Below the pieces are notes generated by a model. The model worked only from the letters and a program-made list of their open reading frames with translations, searched no databases and was not told the DNA's origin. The translations under genes were made by a program, and so were the position numbers. Source: an uncultured Sutterella sp. (GTDB lineage: Bacteria > Pseudomonadota > Gammaproteobacteria > Burkholderiales > Burkholderiaceae_F). From it: a DNA stretch of 15,751 bases. How positions within the stretch are numbered: position 1 is the first letter of the stretch; the number at the start of each line of letters is the position of its first letter. Positions 6,286 through 14,330 of this stretch are shown piece after piece. The stretch covers positions 1 through 15,751 of the forward strand of contig CAJKSP010000049.1 of NCBI GenBank assembly GCA_905202595.1. The letters are read 5' to 3'.

Positions 6286-7422
6286 GTGCGTCTTACCTTA
6301 CGCCCCATTGCCGCAGCCTCTCTGCTGCTTTGTCTGCACCTTGGACAACCTAGTAGCGCCGCGACGGTCAAGATCTACGGCGCCGTCGATAACGGCCTGA
6401 CTTACTCACACATCGACGGCGCAGGCAGCAGCGTGCAGATGACCGCAGGCAACTACGCAGGATCTCGCGTGGGAGTACTCGGAGAAGAGGACTTGGGTAA
6501 CGGCATTTCCGTCGGATTCATTCTTGAAGAAGGCTTCAGCGCCGACACGGGCGGTTTCGCGCAGGACGGGACCATGTTCAGCCGCGAGTCGCAAATTCAT
6601 GCAGCTGGCCCATGGGGTACGATCGGCTTCGGACGCGTCGGCGGCTTTTCTACAGGATCGACTTCGCTCTCCTGGTACTGGGACATGGACCCATTTGACA
6701 CCGGCTACATAGATGCCGGAAATCAGGCCACGCAGCTCAATGTCTGGCGAGTCAATAACAACACCATCTACTACATCACGCCGGATTGGAAGGGCTGGAA
6801 GCTCGGACTCCAATACAGTCTTACCGGCACAAAAACGCAGGAACAGCCAGCTTTTTCTAACAATGACGGCTGGGCCAATGCGGCCATTCGCTTTGACGGC
6901 ACCAATGCCAAGTGGCTGATTGGTCTGGAGTGGGAGCGTTTCGGCCAAGCACCGGCGGCAGGCTCCCGCAGACAAGACGATGCTTGGAACGTGAAGAGTG
7001 CAATTGTCTGGACGCCGCAGACGAATCGCCTGACGCTTTATCTTTCCGGATCTTGGTTCCGCAATCAAAGAAGCATCTCCGACGCCGCTGCAGCAGACGA
7101 CGTAAACCTCAGCTTCCGCGCTGACAGCGGCAGAGGGCTTGACGGTCTTTCCGCCGCAATCGGTGCGAAGTACACACTCGGCGCCAATGATTGGATCGCG
7201 CAAGTGCAATATCTCGACGGCGAAAACAAGGCCGCCGCCGAAGACACGAACCCCGACTACTCGCGCTTCGCAGCTGCTGCAGGCCTGCACCGCCATTTCA
7301 GCAGGCGAACGTTCGGCTACGCGATTGTCTCCTACGCTGAAGGATCAGGATTCATCGACGATTTCGACACAGCCGCCTCCAATCGCGTGCAGTGTCATGT
7401 CGGCATTTTTCATCAATTCTGA
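6286..7422 (+). CDS. Gram-negative general porin (betaproteobacterial type)
   Basis: The 378-residue protein starts at a GTG chosen because GGGAG lies 7 bases before it and because translation from there gives a standard signal peptide (about 1-25, ending SSA before ATVKIYG). An upstream ATG at 6223 would add 21 residues that spoil the signal. The mature start ATVKIYGAVDNGL is the hallmark of Burkholderiales trimeric porins, followed by SRVGVLGEEDLGNG and the WGTIGFGRVGGF strand before constriction loop L3. Sixteen-strand barrel topology and the C-terminal HQF agree. It would sit in the outer membrane as a water-filled channel for small, probably anionic solutes. It lies 132 bases upstream of the exported flavoprotein in the same direction, so it may serve that system or may be a general porin. 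Confidence 0.9.
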   Translation: MRLTLRPIAAASLLLCLHLGQPSSAATVKIYGAVDNGLTYSHIDGAGSSVQMTAGNYAGSRVGVLGEEDLGNGISVGFILEEGFSADTGGFAQDGTMFSRESQIHAAGPWGTIGFGRVGGFSTGSTSLSWYWDMDPFDTGYIDAGNQATQLNVWRVNNNTIYYITPDWKGWKLGLQYSLTGTKTQEQPAFSNNDGWANAAIRFDGTNAKWLIGLEWERFGQAPAAGSRRQDDAWNVKSAIVWTPQTNRLTLYLSGSWFRNQRSISDAAAADDVNLSFRADSGRGLDGLSAAIGAKYTLGANDWIAQVQYLDGENKAAAEDTNPDYSRFAAAAGLHRHFSRRTFGYAIVSYAEGSGFIDDFDTAASNRVQCHVGIFHQF

Positions 7423-7452
7423 TTTCTCAACCGTTGTGTATATCGTCAATTA

Positions 7453-7463
7453 CTTAGTCTAAG
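7453..7463. promoter_or_regulatory. Short palindrome upstream of the exported flavoprotein gene
   Basis: CTTAG-T-CTAAG, a perfect 5-1-5 inverted repeat 91 bases before the ATG, in an AT-richer patch (7435-7470) that is the likeliest promoter region between the porin and flavoprotein genes. No confident -35/-10 pair can be assigned. Confidence 0.3.
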
Positions 7464-7554
7464 AACACAGCTTGGATTTGCCTCAGGGCGCCGCTAGCAT
7501 CCATTTGAGTCGTTTGAAAACCACCAGCATCGCTTCCTCAGCAAAGGCCTCTCC

Positions 7555-9003
7555 ATGATGAACCGCCGACAATTCATCGCTTTCGGATCGGGATCCCTAG
7601 TCTTTGCGCCGAACCTTTCGGCCAAGACCAGAGGCGCCTTTGACGGCGAGCTTCCGGAGCAGGCTGACGTGCTCGTCATCGGCGGCGGCGGCGCCGGGCT
7701 CGCTGCCGCTCTCTCGGCAGCTCAGGCCGGGGCAAGCGTTGTGCTCGCGGAAGCAGAAAAAGAATTGGGCGGCAACACACTGCGTTCTGCCGGATACATG
7801 AATGCGGTTGCATACAGGCGCGACCAAAATGATTCGACTGCCGAACACGAAGCGCAGACGCTCTGGGCAGGCGAGTACCGCAATCGTCCCGATCTGGTCA
7901 GGGTGCTCTGTCGGGAAGCTGCCGAAACGACGGCTTGGCTTGCACGCGCCGGTGTGCGCTTTCTGCCGGGACTTCAACAACCCTACGGGGCAATTTCATG
8001 CCGGGCCGTTCGACCTGTTGCCGGGAGCGGCCGCGGTTACGTTGAACCACTCGTCGCCTCGGCGCTGCAAGCAGGCGTGAAGATTTTTTCCGGATGGCGA
8101 GCCATCGGCGTGCAGCGCATCGATGCGGACGGACTGCGAGCGCGTGTGAGCTTCCAGAACGCTCAAGGCCAGCGTCGGACGATATTGGTTCACAAAGCCA
8201 TCGTGGCGGCGACCGGCGGCTTTTCCGGCAATCAAAAGCTTTGCGCGCTCTACGAACCACGCCTTGCCGAACTGCAGACCGTCGGAGCAGCCGCGCTTCA
8301 AGGCGACTTCACAGAAGTGCTTTTCCGCTTGGGCGCAGAGACTTTTGGCATGGACTACATCGGGCTCGGCCCGTGTTCGTTCAGCCGCAGCAGCTACATT
8401 CTCGGCGCCTGCGGGATCGAACACCTCATCTTCGTTAACAAGCTCGGCGAGCGGTTTTATCCCGAAGACGGCCTTGCGGATATGCTCGCTGAAGCGGTGC
8501 TGCAGTCGCCGGACCGCGTGATGTTTGCGCTCTTCGACGATAAAAGCCGACCGCTTTTACTCGAGGATGAACTGCGTGCGCTGCGCGAAGCAGAACACAG
8601 CGGGGACGTCATTGTCTCAGAAGAACTCGACGCCTTGGCCGATTTATCCGGCATTCCCGCACGCACGCTCGAGCAAACTGTTGCTCGCTTCAACCAGGCC
8701 GTCCGCACGGGTAATGACCCCCTGGGACGAAAGGCTGAAACTATGCGGCACACGCTTGACAAACCGCCTTTCCGGCTGGTGCGTCTCAAAATGGGCATCC
8801 AGCTCACGCTCGGCGGTCTGCAGATCGATAGCCGCGCCCGCCTCCGCAACAGACTCGGCGCCGTCATTCCCGGATTCTTCGCCGCCGGCGAGGCTGTCGG
8901 CGGATTCCACGGCATCAACAGACTCGAAGGCAATGCGCTCAGCGCGGCCTTCACCTTCGGCCGAATTGCCGGACGAGAGGCAGCAGCCGCAACGCCTCCC
9001 TAA
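7555..9003 (+). CDS. Tat-exported FAD-binding protein of the fumarate reductase/flavocytochrome c superfamily
   Basis: The 482-residue protein opens with NRRQFIAF (3-10), a twin-arginine motif, and a signal ending near LSA (21-23), so it should fold with FAD in the cytoplasm and work in the periplasm. The FAD Rossmann motif is VIGGGGAGLAAALSAA (41-56), followed by GGNTLRSAGYMNA (72-84). The C-terminal FAD/substrate segment is FHGINRLEGNAL (451-462). Family members reduce C=C bonds (fumarate, urocanate, acrylates). R456 matches the substrate-binding Arg of FrdA and Fcc3. The proton-donor Arg position reads A308 (YPEDGLAD), and the two substrate His positions read about G272 and L417. No heme or FMN domain is present, so a separate electron donor is needed. 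AAAGG lies 7 bases before the first of two ATGs. A 138-base gap separates it from the amidohydrolase gene. Confidence 0.88.
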   Translation: MMNRRQFIAFGSGSLVFAPNLSAKTRGAFDGELPEQADVLVIGGGGAGLAAALSAAQAGASVVLAEAEKELGGNTLRSAGYMNAVAYRRDQNDSTAEHEAQTLWAGEYRNRPDLVRVLCREAAETTAWLARAGVRFLPGLQQPYGAISCRAVRPVAGSGRGYVEPLVASALQAGVKIFSGWRAIGVQRIDADGLRARVSFQNAQGQRRTILVHKAIVAATGGFSGNQKLCALYEPRLAELQTVGAAALQGDFTEVLFRLGAETFGMDYIGLGPCSFSRSSYILGACGIEHLIFVNKLGERFYPEDGLADMLAEAVLQSPDRVMFALFDDKSRPLLLEDELRALREAEHSGDVIVSEELDALADLSGIPARTLEQTVARFNQAVRTGNDPLGRKAETMRHTLDKPPFRLVRLKMGIQLTLGGLQIDSRARLRNRLGAVIPGFFAAGEAVGGFHGINRLEGNALSAAFTFGRIAGREAAAATPP

Positions 9004-9141
9004 AAGCCGTCTATAGCGCACCGGCCTCGCCGGCGCCTTCGACCCTTCCCCTTCCTCTGCGACGACCCTTCCAAGGGCCGCCCATAGGCACTGTCATCCC
9101 TGCGAAACGCCTCTGCCGTTTTTGTTCAAAGGAGTAACACT

Positions 9142-10329
9142 ATGGCAAAACTCGAAAAATCTCTCCAGGACGCGTACATCGAAGAACTTGAGAAAAACGC
9201 GCCGGTCGCCCATGAACTCAACTATTGGCTCGCCGACCACCCCGAGAATCCGGGGCAGGAGTTCGAAGCGTGCCGCCGATACGTCGACATTTGCCGCGAG
9301 CACGGTCTGAGCGTCGAAGAAAACTTCTGCGACCTTCCCACTGCGTTCATCGCGCACGTCACCAAGCAGACAGCGCCCAAGTGCCGAATTGCCATTCTCG
9401 CCGAGTACGATGCGCTGCCCAACATCGGGCACGGATGCGGTCACTGCGCCAGCGGCGCGCTTAGCCTGCTTACAGCGCTGTCCCTCAGGAAGTTTGCAGA
9501 TCAATTCCAGGCGGACGTCGACCTCATCGGTACGCCTGACGAGGAACGCTGCGGCGAGAAGGCCAAAATGGTCAATCAGGGCGCCTTCGATCACTACGAC
9601 ATGGCCATCATGATTCATCTCAACTCGGCCACCACCTACTCCTTCATGCAATTCCTGGCGCTGAGCACCTATATCGTTCGGTTCCATGGCACCCCGTCGC
9701 ACGCCTCTGCCACGCCCTGGGAAGGCCGCAGTGCCCTGAATGGTCTAATGCTGGCCATTCACGGCATCGACATGCTGCGTCAGCATGTTCTCCCGGACAC
9801 CCGCATGGCCTACTACATCTCCAAGGGCGGCGAGGCCTCCAACATCGTGCCGAAGTACGCAGAAATGGAACTTTGCCTGCGCAGCGGCAAACGCAAGTAC
9901 CTCGACGAAGTGATCGCCCGCGTAAAAAAGTGCATCGACGGCGCCGCGCTTGCAACAGAAACCACGGCAGAGATGGAGCTGATCGGCTACCACTTCTCCG
10001 ACATGCTGCTCAATCAGCCCGGCATCAACGCGCTTCAGGAAACGATGGATGAGCTTGGAATTGCCTGGAAGCCTGACGACGGCTCCATGCTCGGCAGCTC
10101 AGACATAGCCAACGTCAGCTACGTCTGCCCATGCTTCCATCCCATGATGGCCTCCTCTGATCACTACTTCTCCATGCATTCGCAGGACATGGTCGACGTG
10201 GTCAAAAGCGAAGGCATCAAAGAAGTCATCAATCGAGGCGCCAAGATCATGGGCATCACGCTGCTCAAATTCATGACCGACGAAAACCTTCGAAAGGCCA
10301 TTCGAGACGACTTCCTCGCCAAACGATAA
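9142..10329 (+). CDS. M20-family amidohydrolase (AbgB/PM20D2-like), cytoplasmic
   Basis: The 395-residue protein has no signal peptide. It matches the M20D/aminoacylase-1-like metallopeptidase pattern: AEYDALPNIGHGCGHCASGA (88-106), GTPDEERCGEKAKM (130-143), MIHLNS (157-162), HGTPSHAS (182-189), SNIVPKYAEMEL (233-244), GSSDIANVSYVCPCFHP (318-334) and the C-terminal SMHS (344-347). The expected di-metal ligands of this branch are present: C99 and H101, E134/E135, H159 and H346. Such enzymes cleave amide bonds of N-acyl or aroyl amino acids and dipeptide-like compounds. In close relatives the motif is usually GHxCGHN; here Cys102 follows the HxCGH, which is uncommon. The start has the strongest ribosome site in the window (AAAGGAG, 7 bases). 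It lies between the exported flavoprotein and the transporter, suggesting that an imported amide is hydrolysed inside the cell. Confidence 0.88.
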   Translation: MAKLEKSLQDAYIEELEKNAPVAHELNYWLADHPENPGQEFEACRRYVDICREHGLSVEENFCDLPTAFIAHVTKQTAPKCRIAILAEYDALPNIGHGCGHCASGALSLLTALSLRKFADQFQADVDLIGTPDEERCGEKAKMVNQGAFDHYDMAIMIHLNSATTYSFMQFLALSTYIVRFHGTPSHASATPWEGRSALNGLMLAIHGIDMLRQHVLPDTRMAYYISKGGEASNIVPKYAEMELCLRSGKRKYLDEVIARVKKCIDGAALATETTAEMELIGYHFSDMLLNQPGINALQETMDELGIAWKPDDGSMLGSSDIANVSYVCPCFHPMMASSDHYFSMHSQDMVDVVKSEGIKEVINRGAKIMGITLLKFMTDENLRKAIRDDFLAKR

Positions 10330-10414
10330 CAGCTGCTTTGCCAATAGAGAGCCCCTAATCGCTGGTGTTCGGCGCGCGGGGGCCTTGATTTGCTGCTACC
10401 CACCAGAGGGAATC

Positions 10415-11680
10415 ATGAACATTAAATTCAGCAACATCCTGACGATCATCGTCCTCGGTATGGCCGGAGGCGCGATCTACTGCCTGCCCTATCTGAAATA
10501 CGTCTTCTACGATCAGATGCTCATCAACATGGGAATCACTGACAGTCAGTGCGGCCTGTTGATGACGGTCTACGCCATTGCGAGCCTCATCGTCTATTTT
10601 CCCGGCGGGATTCTCTCGGACAGAATCCCTGCGAAGATCTCCATCGTGGGCTCTCTGCTGGCGGCGAGCGCGCTCACGTACCTCTTTGCCTTCAACCCGC
10701 AGAACTATGCCGTCTGTCTGGCCATTTGGTTCACCTTCGCCTTCGGCGCCATCTTTCTCTGCTGGCCGGCCATCATGAAGACGGTTCGCGTGCTCGGCGG
10801 AGACAATGTTTCCACGGCATACAGCATCTACTACGCGGCTAACGGAACGACGGGCGGCATCATCAACTGGGTTGCGCTGCAGATTTACGCCCATCACGCC
10901 GATACGCATCAGGGCTTTTTCTGGGCCATCATCATGATGGGTGCTTGCACTACCGTCATTCCCTTTGTCCTTTGGTTCCTGCTTCGCAACTTCAAGGATG
11001 CGAAGCCGCAGAGCGGCGGCGGCGCGAAGTTCAACCGCAAGGACATTAAGGAGGTGCTGGCCAATCCGAAAATCTGGCTGCTGAGCGCGCTTCTCTTCTG
11101 CACGTATACCATCTACACCGCAGTCACGTATTTCACGCCGTATCTGACCGGGATGTTCAAGATCTCTCCTGAACTGTCGGGCAATTTAACGATTGTTCGC
11201 CTTTTCGGATTCATGCTGCTTGCACCAATCAGCGGCATGCTCGCCGATCGCGTCTTCCACTCATCCCTCAAGTGGTTCATGGTGGCGCTGACGATCATCG
11301 TCGTACCCACCGCCGCACTCTTTATTCTCGGCGAATCCATGTCTGTGCCTTTTGTGTGCGCCATCACGCTCATTCCGGCATTCTTTGCCTCGGGACTGTA
11401 TTCGATCATGTTCTCCACCCTCAATGAATGCAAGATCCCCGTGCATGTTGCCGGCACCGCTATCGGCGTGGTTTCGATCTTCACCTTCCTGCCCGATATG
11501 ATCATCCACACCTTTTTCGGCACCCTGCTCGACGCGTACGGCGTGGGCGCATGGGATCTCATCTGGAAGTTCATGGCGGCAGTTTGCGTGATTACCTTCG
11601 GGATCGCCTTTACGCTGCTGCGCAAAAATGCCAGCAAGGAAAGTCTGAATCCTGCTGCCGCCGTAGCCGCGGATGACTGA
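10415..11680 (+). CDS. MFS transporter, 12-helix type
   Basis: The protein has 421 residues from the ATG at 10415, which has AGAGGG just upstream; an ATG at 10385 would add ten polar residues and lacks such a site. Hydrophobic segments are arranged in two six-helix halves separated by a charged central loop (about 195-215, FKDAKPQSGGGAKFNRKD). The loop between helices 2 and 3 has GGILSDRIPAK, the MFS signature (G-x-L-x-D-R), and the equivalent loop in the second half reads GMLADRVF. It is an inner-membrane secondary transporter. The helix 1 to 2 region YDQMLINMGITDSQCGLLMT resembles the YihN-like and oxalate/formate-like groups, but the substrate cannot be named. It lies 85 bases after the amidohydrolase stop in the same direction, so co-transcription is likely and it may import that enzyme's substrate or export a product. 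Confidence 0.9.
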   Translation: MNIKFSNILTIIVLGMAGGAIYCLPYLKYVFYDQMLINMGITDSQCGLLMTVYAIASLIVYFPGGILSDRIPAKISIVGSLLAASALTYLFAFNPQNYAVCLAIWFTFAFGAIFLCWPAIMKTVRVLGGDNVSTAYSIYYAANGTTGGIINWVALQIYAHHADTHQGFFWAIIMMGACTTVIPFVLWFLLRNFKDAKPQSGGGAKFNRKDIKEVLANPKIWLLSALLFCTYTIYTAVTYFTPYLTGMFKISPELSGNLTIVRLFGFMLLAPISGMLADRVFHSSLKWFMVALTIIVVPTAALFILGESMSVPFVCAITLIPAFFASGLYSIMFSTLNECKIPVHVAGTAIGVVSIFTFLPDMIIHTFFGTLLDAYGVGAWDLIWKFMAAVCVITFGIAFTLLRKNASKESLNPAAAVAADD

Positions 11681-11681
11681 G

Positions 11682-11693
11682 GCAAGCGCTTGC
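11682..11693. other. 12-bp perfect palindrome after the transporter gene
   Basis: GCAAGCGCTTGC begins 2 bases after the MFS stop and precedes GTTAATT. With no loop it is a poor terminator and fits a protein-binding site better. It lies 160 bases before the kinase start, so it could belong to the promoter of the two-component system. The remaining 11694-11853 has no gene and no clear sigma-70 promoter. Confidence 0.35.
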
Positions 11694-11853
11694 GTTAATT
11701 GCTGCGGCCAATCCGACCGGTATTTTTGACTGGCAATACCTCGGGCCTCCCTCGCATCCGTGCGGCGGAGGCTCGTGCCGTACAGAGAGCAACCGAATCG
11801 CTGCACGCGGTACGATAGCTAATTAACTTCCAAACGCTCGATGGACGTGCGCC

Positions 11854-13668
11854 GTGATTCAAGCGCTTCTCACTGTTTCTCGACACATGTCGTCGCTTCT
11901 GCTGTTCTGTCTCGCGCTCATGATGCGGCCGGCAGGCGCGGAAGTCGGCACCGTCAATCTGCCTGCGCTCAACCCTGTCACGATTGTGCACAGCCTCGAT
12001 AGCTGTCCGAGCGACAAGCTTGCCTTCCTCAAAGAGAGTCTTGTCGGAGCCATTCTGCAAACGGACGGTTGGCCGCTCAAATTCAGTCGGATCAGCGCGC
12101 AAGCACTACGAGCAGAGAAAACGCCCAGCGCCGATGTCGTCTTTGCCGATCCGAGCACGGCAGCCGGACTGTACCGCTATGCGGGTTACACGCCGCTGCT
12201 CGCGCTTGTGCCTCAAGAAGCCCAAAGCGCCGGCGAAGCCGCAGCTGCCGCACTTTACGTTCGGACTGAAGCTCCGCAGAAAACCTTTCACGCCCTCGCC
12301 GGCGCCAAGATTCTCATCAACAACGCCGACGAGATGAACCTGCGCACATTCCTTGCGGCTGAACTGTCGCGGCAGGGACTTGATCCCAAAAGGATCCTGA
12401 AGCATGCCTCGAACATGATCGAACCTATCGAAGAAACCGCTCGCCGCCTGCTTCACGGCGAAGCGGAGGCCATCCTTCTGCCGGCATGCGGCGCGCTGCA
12501 GCTGCCAGCCGACATTCGCCAGGGCATTCGCATCCTGGAATCCAGGCCATACGACGCGCTTCGCTGCCCCCACTCCACGACCCCCAGCCCCGGATGGATG
12601 ATCTTGGTCTCCACACGAGCCACCCAACAACACGCCGCATGGCTCAAAGTGCATTTTCTAGCGAGCAACCGCCCCGGTGCAGCGTACCGATGGCTGCCGG
12701 CACCGCCGCTCAACCAGCTGATTTCGTTGATGACCAAAGGCAGCGACAGCGCTTTTGAGTCGTTCCATCAGTTCTCGTGGCGGGATATCGTTCAGGAAAA
12801 CGCCGGCGCCTTTCTGACCGTATTCGTCTTTCTGCTGGCGCTTCTGGGCTGGAGCATTGTGTCGACCCTCAAGCTGGCGCGCAATACCTCGGCGCTGCTG
12901 CGCACGCAGGAGCGCCTCGGCAATTTAGAGCGCGTCTCCATTGTCGGGCAAATGTCCTCAATGGTGGCGCACGAACTGCGTCAGCCTATTTTTGCCATCC
13001 GAAACTATGCAGGCAGTTTGCGTCGGCGACGCAACCGGGGGGCACTCTCAGCTGACGACTTCAACTGGGCGATTCGACGCATCGTCGAGGAAAGCGAACG
13101 TGCAAACGACATCGTCGAGCATGTACGCAACTATGCCAAGGGCGGTGCAGAACAACATCGTCAGCAAGGCGATCTTTCCCTGGCCGTAGAGAGAAGCTAC
13201 AACGAACAGCGCAGCAAACTTCGTTTTTCTGGACGTTTCTCCGCGGAAATCGCCAAAGGCATCCAAGCTGAATTCGACTCCCTAGAAGTCGCGCTCATCC
13301 TTCGCACGCTCATGAAGAATGCAGTCGAAGCCTCGCAGGGCAGCCCGGAGGAAATGATCTGCGTCCGACTGAGCGAAGAACATACCGACGGACAGGGCCA
13401 AGCGGCTTCAATGCCTTGTGACCCGCAAATCCTCCTAGAAGTAAAAGACAACAGCAAACTGATGTCTCCCGAAGCGCTTGCCCAACTCGGCACGCCAGTT
13501 CACTCTCAGAAAACGGACGGCCTGGGATTAGGGCTCTCCATTATCTGCAGAATTGTCGAGCGCTGGGGCGGCACGATTCGCTTCGCCGCGAATCAGCCGA
13601 AGGGGCTCATCGTACGAATTCATCTACCCAAGGAAGCACTGCATGTCGACCGAAACCTCGCTTCATGA
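11854..13668 (+). CDS. Sensor histidine kinase with periplasmic PhnD/TtrS-like sensor domain
   Basis: The 604-residue protein has a signal or anchor sequence (about 12-29, ending PAGA), a periplasmic sensor domain (about 40-300) with the look of a phosphate/phosphonate-type periplasmic binding fold (SADVVFADPSTAAGL at 92-106, GAKILINNADEM at 150-161), and one transmembrane helix (about 317-337). The dimerisation/phosphoacceptor domain has the H-box MVAHELRQPIFAI with H373. In the ATPase domain the N-box is LMKNAVEAS (486-494) and the G2 box DGLGLGLSII (555-564). The architecture is that of TtrS, the tetrathionate sensor, but no tetrathionate reductase genes are nearby, so the ligand is probably different. 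The G1 box reads KDNSKLM instead of DxGxG. The GTG start has a weak ribosome site; ATG at 11887 is an alternative. It overlaps the regulator gene by 26 bases. Confidence 0.92.
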   Translation: MIQALLTVSRHMSSLLLFCLALMMRPAGAEVGTVNLPALNPVTIVHSLDSCPSDKLAFLKESLVGAILQTDGWPLKFSRISAQALRAEKTPSADVVFADPSTAAGLYRYAGYTPLLALVPQEAQSAGEAAAAALYVRTEAPQKTFHALAGAKILINNADEMNLRTFLAAELSRQGLDPKRILKHASNMIEPIEETARRLLHGEAEAILLPACGALQLPADIRQGIRILESRPYDALRCPHSTTPSPGWMILVSTRATQQHAAWLKVHFLASNRPGAAYRWLPAPPLNQLISLMTKGSDSAFESFHQFSWRDIVQENAGAFLTVFVFLLALLGWSIVSTLKLARNTSALLRTQERLGNLERVSIVGQMSSMVAHELRQPIFAIRNYAGSLRRRRNRGALSADDFNWAIRRIVEESERANDIVEHVRNYAKGGAEQHRQQGDLSLAVERSYNEQRSKLRFSGRFSAEIAKGIQAEFDSLEVALILRTLMKNAVEASQGSPEEMICVRLSEEHTDGQGQAASMPCDPQILLEVKDNSKLMSPEALAQLGTPVHSQKTDGLGLGLSIICRIVERWGGTIRFAANQPKGLIVRIHLPKEALHVDRNLAS

Positions 13669-14275
13669 GCTGCAAACCCATTGTTTGGTTCGAATCGTCG
13701 ACGACGACGCCGGCGTCAGGGACTCGTACCGCTTCTTTCTCGAAGGCGAAGGTTGGATGACCAAATGCTTCGAGTCAGCAGAGGCTTTCCTAAAAGACGA
13801 CAATCCCGACATACCCGGATGTCTGGTTCTAGACGTGCGTATGAACGGGATGAGTGGACCGGAGCTGCACAATCTTCTCATCCATGCCCACTCCACGCAT
13901 GGCATTGTATTCGTCAGCGCGCACGGCACCATCGCTGATGCAGTGCGCGCCGTCAAGCACGGCGCCGTAGACTTCTTAACAAAGCCCGTCGACGAAAATG
14001 TCCTCATTGAGACCGTCGCAAGCGCTGCAGAGAAAAGCTGGCGTGCTGCGCGGCAAAACGAGCACATGCTCGCCTTTAACACGCTCACAGCGCGCGAACG
14101 CGAGGTTGTGATGGCTGTTGCTCGCGGACGCCTCAACAAGCAAATTGCCGGCGACCTCAATATTTCCGAACGAACCGTGCAGGTCCATCGTGCCAATGCA
14201 CAGCACAAAATCGGCGTCAAAACATCGGCGGAGCTCGTCAAATTCATTGTCGAACTCGGTGTACTGAAGCAGTAG
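13643..14275 (+). CDS. FixJ/NarL-type response regulator (TtrR-like), partner of the upstream kinase
   Basis: The 210-residue protein starts at the ATG at 13643, with AAGGAAG 6 bases before it; the frame stays open 90 bases further up inside the kinase gene but no start there has such a site. The receiver domain (about 15-130) has acidic residues D20/D21, phosphoacceptor D64 in LVLDVRMNGMSG, switch residue S92 and K114 in FLTKPVDE. The LuxR-type helix-turn-helix (about 147-205) has LTAREREVVMAVARGRLNKQIAGDLNISERTVQVHR in its usual order, placing it in the FixJ/TtrR group. The 26-base overlap with the kinase points to translational coupling and a dedicated pair. Likely targets are the promoters of the neighbouring porin, flavoprotein and transporter genes, which is an inference from position only. 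Confidence 0.95.
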   Translation: MSTETSLHELQTHCLVRIVDDDAGVRDSYRFFLEGEGWMTKCFESAEAFLKDDNPDIPGCLVLDVRMNGMSGPELHNLLIHAHSTHGIVFVSAHGTIADAVRAVKHGAVDFLTKPVDENVLIETVASAAEKSWRAARQNEHMLAFNTLTAREREVVMAVARGRLNKQIAGDLNISERTVQVHRANAQHKIGVKTSAELVKFIVELGVLKQ

Positions 14276-14302
14276 CCGAACGCCCTTTTAAACCCGCACG
14301 CT

Positions 14303-14330
14303 AGGCCTCAAGCGAGCCAAGATGAGGCCT
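14303..14330. terminator. Inverted repeat at the convergent junction
   Basis: AGGCCTC and GAGGCCT, 14 bases apart, span the stop codon of the minus-strand flavoprotein gene in the 32-base gap between two convergent genes. Neither strand has a following T tract, so a terminator role is only tentative. Confidence 0.3.

Noticed and set aside
6406..7296. 296-codon minus-strand frame
   Set aside because: Shadow of the porin gene; the porin has a signal peptide, beta pattern and terminal Phe, the shadow has none.
13553..13642. Longer start for the response regulator inside the kinase gene
   Set aside because: The extra residues are not part of a receiver domain, and AAGGAAG is correctly placed for the ATG at 13643.
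13663..14247. 194-codon minus-strand frame, and similar long frames at 8457-8954, 9094-9702 and 11113-11685
   Set aside because: All lie opposite well-supported genes and arise from GC-rich codon bias.
11854..14275. Naming the two-component pair ttrS/ttrR
   Set aside because: The layout is TtrSR-like but no tetrathionate reductase genes are present, so the ligand and gene names would be guesses.
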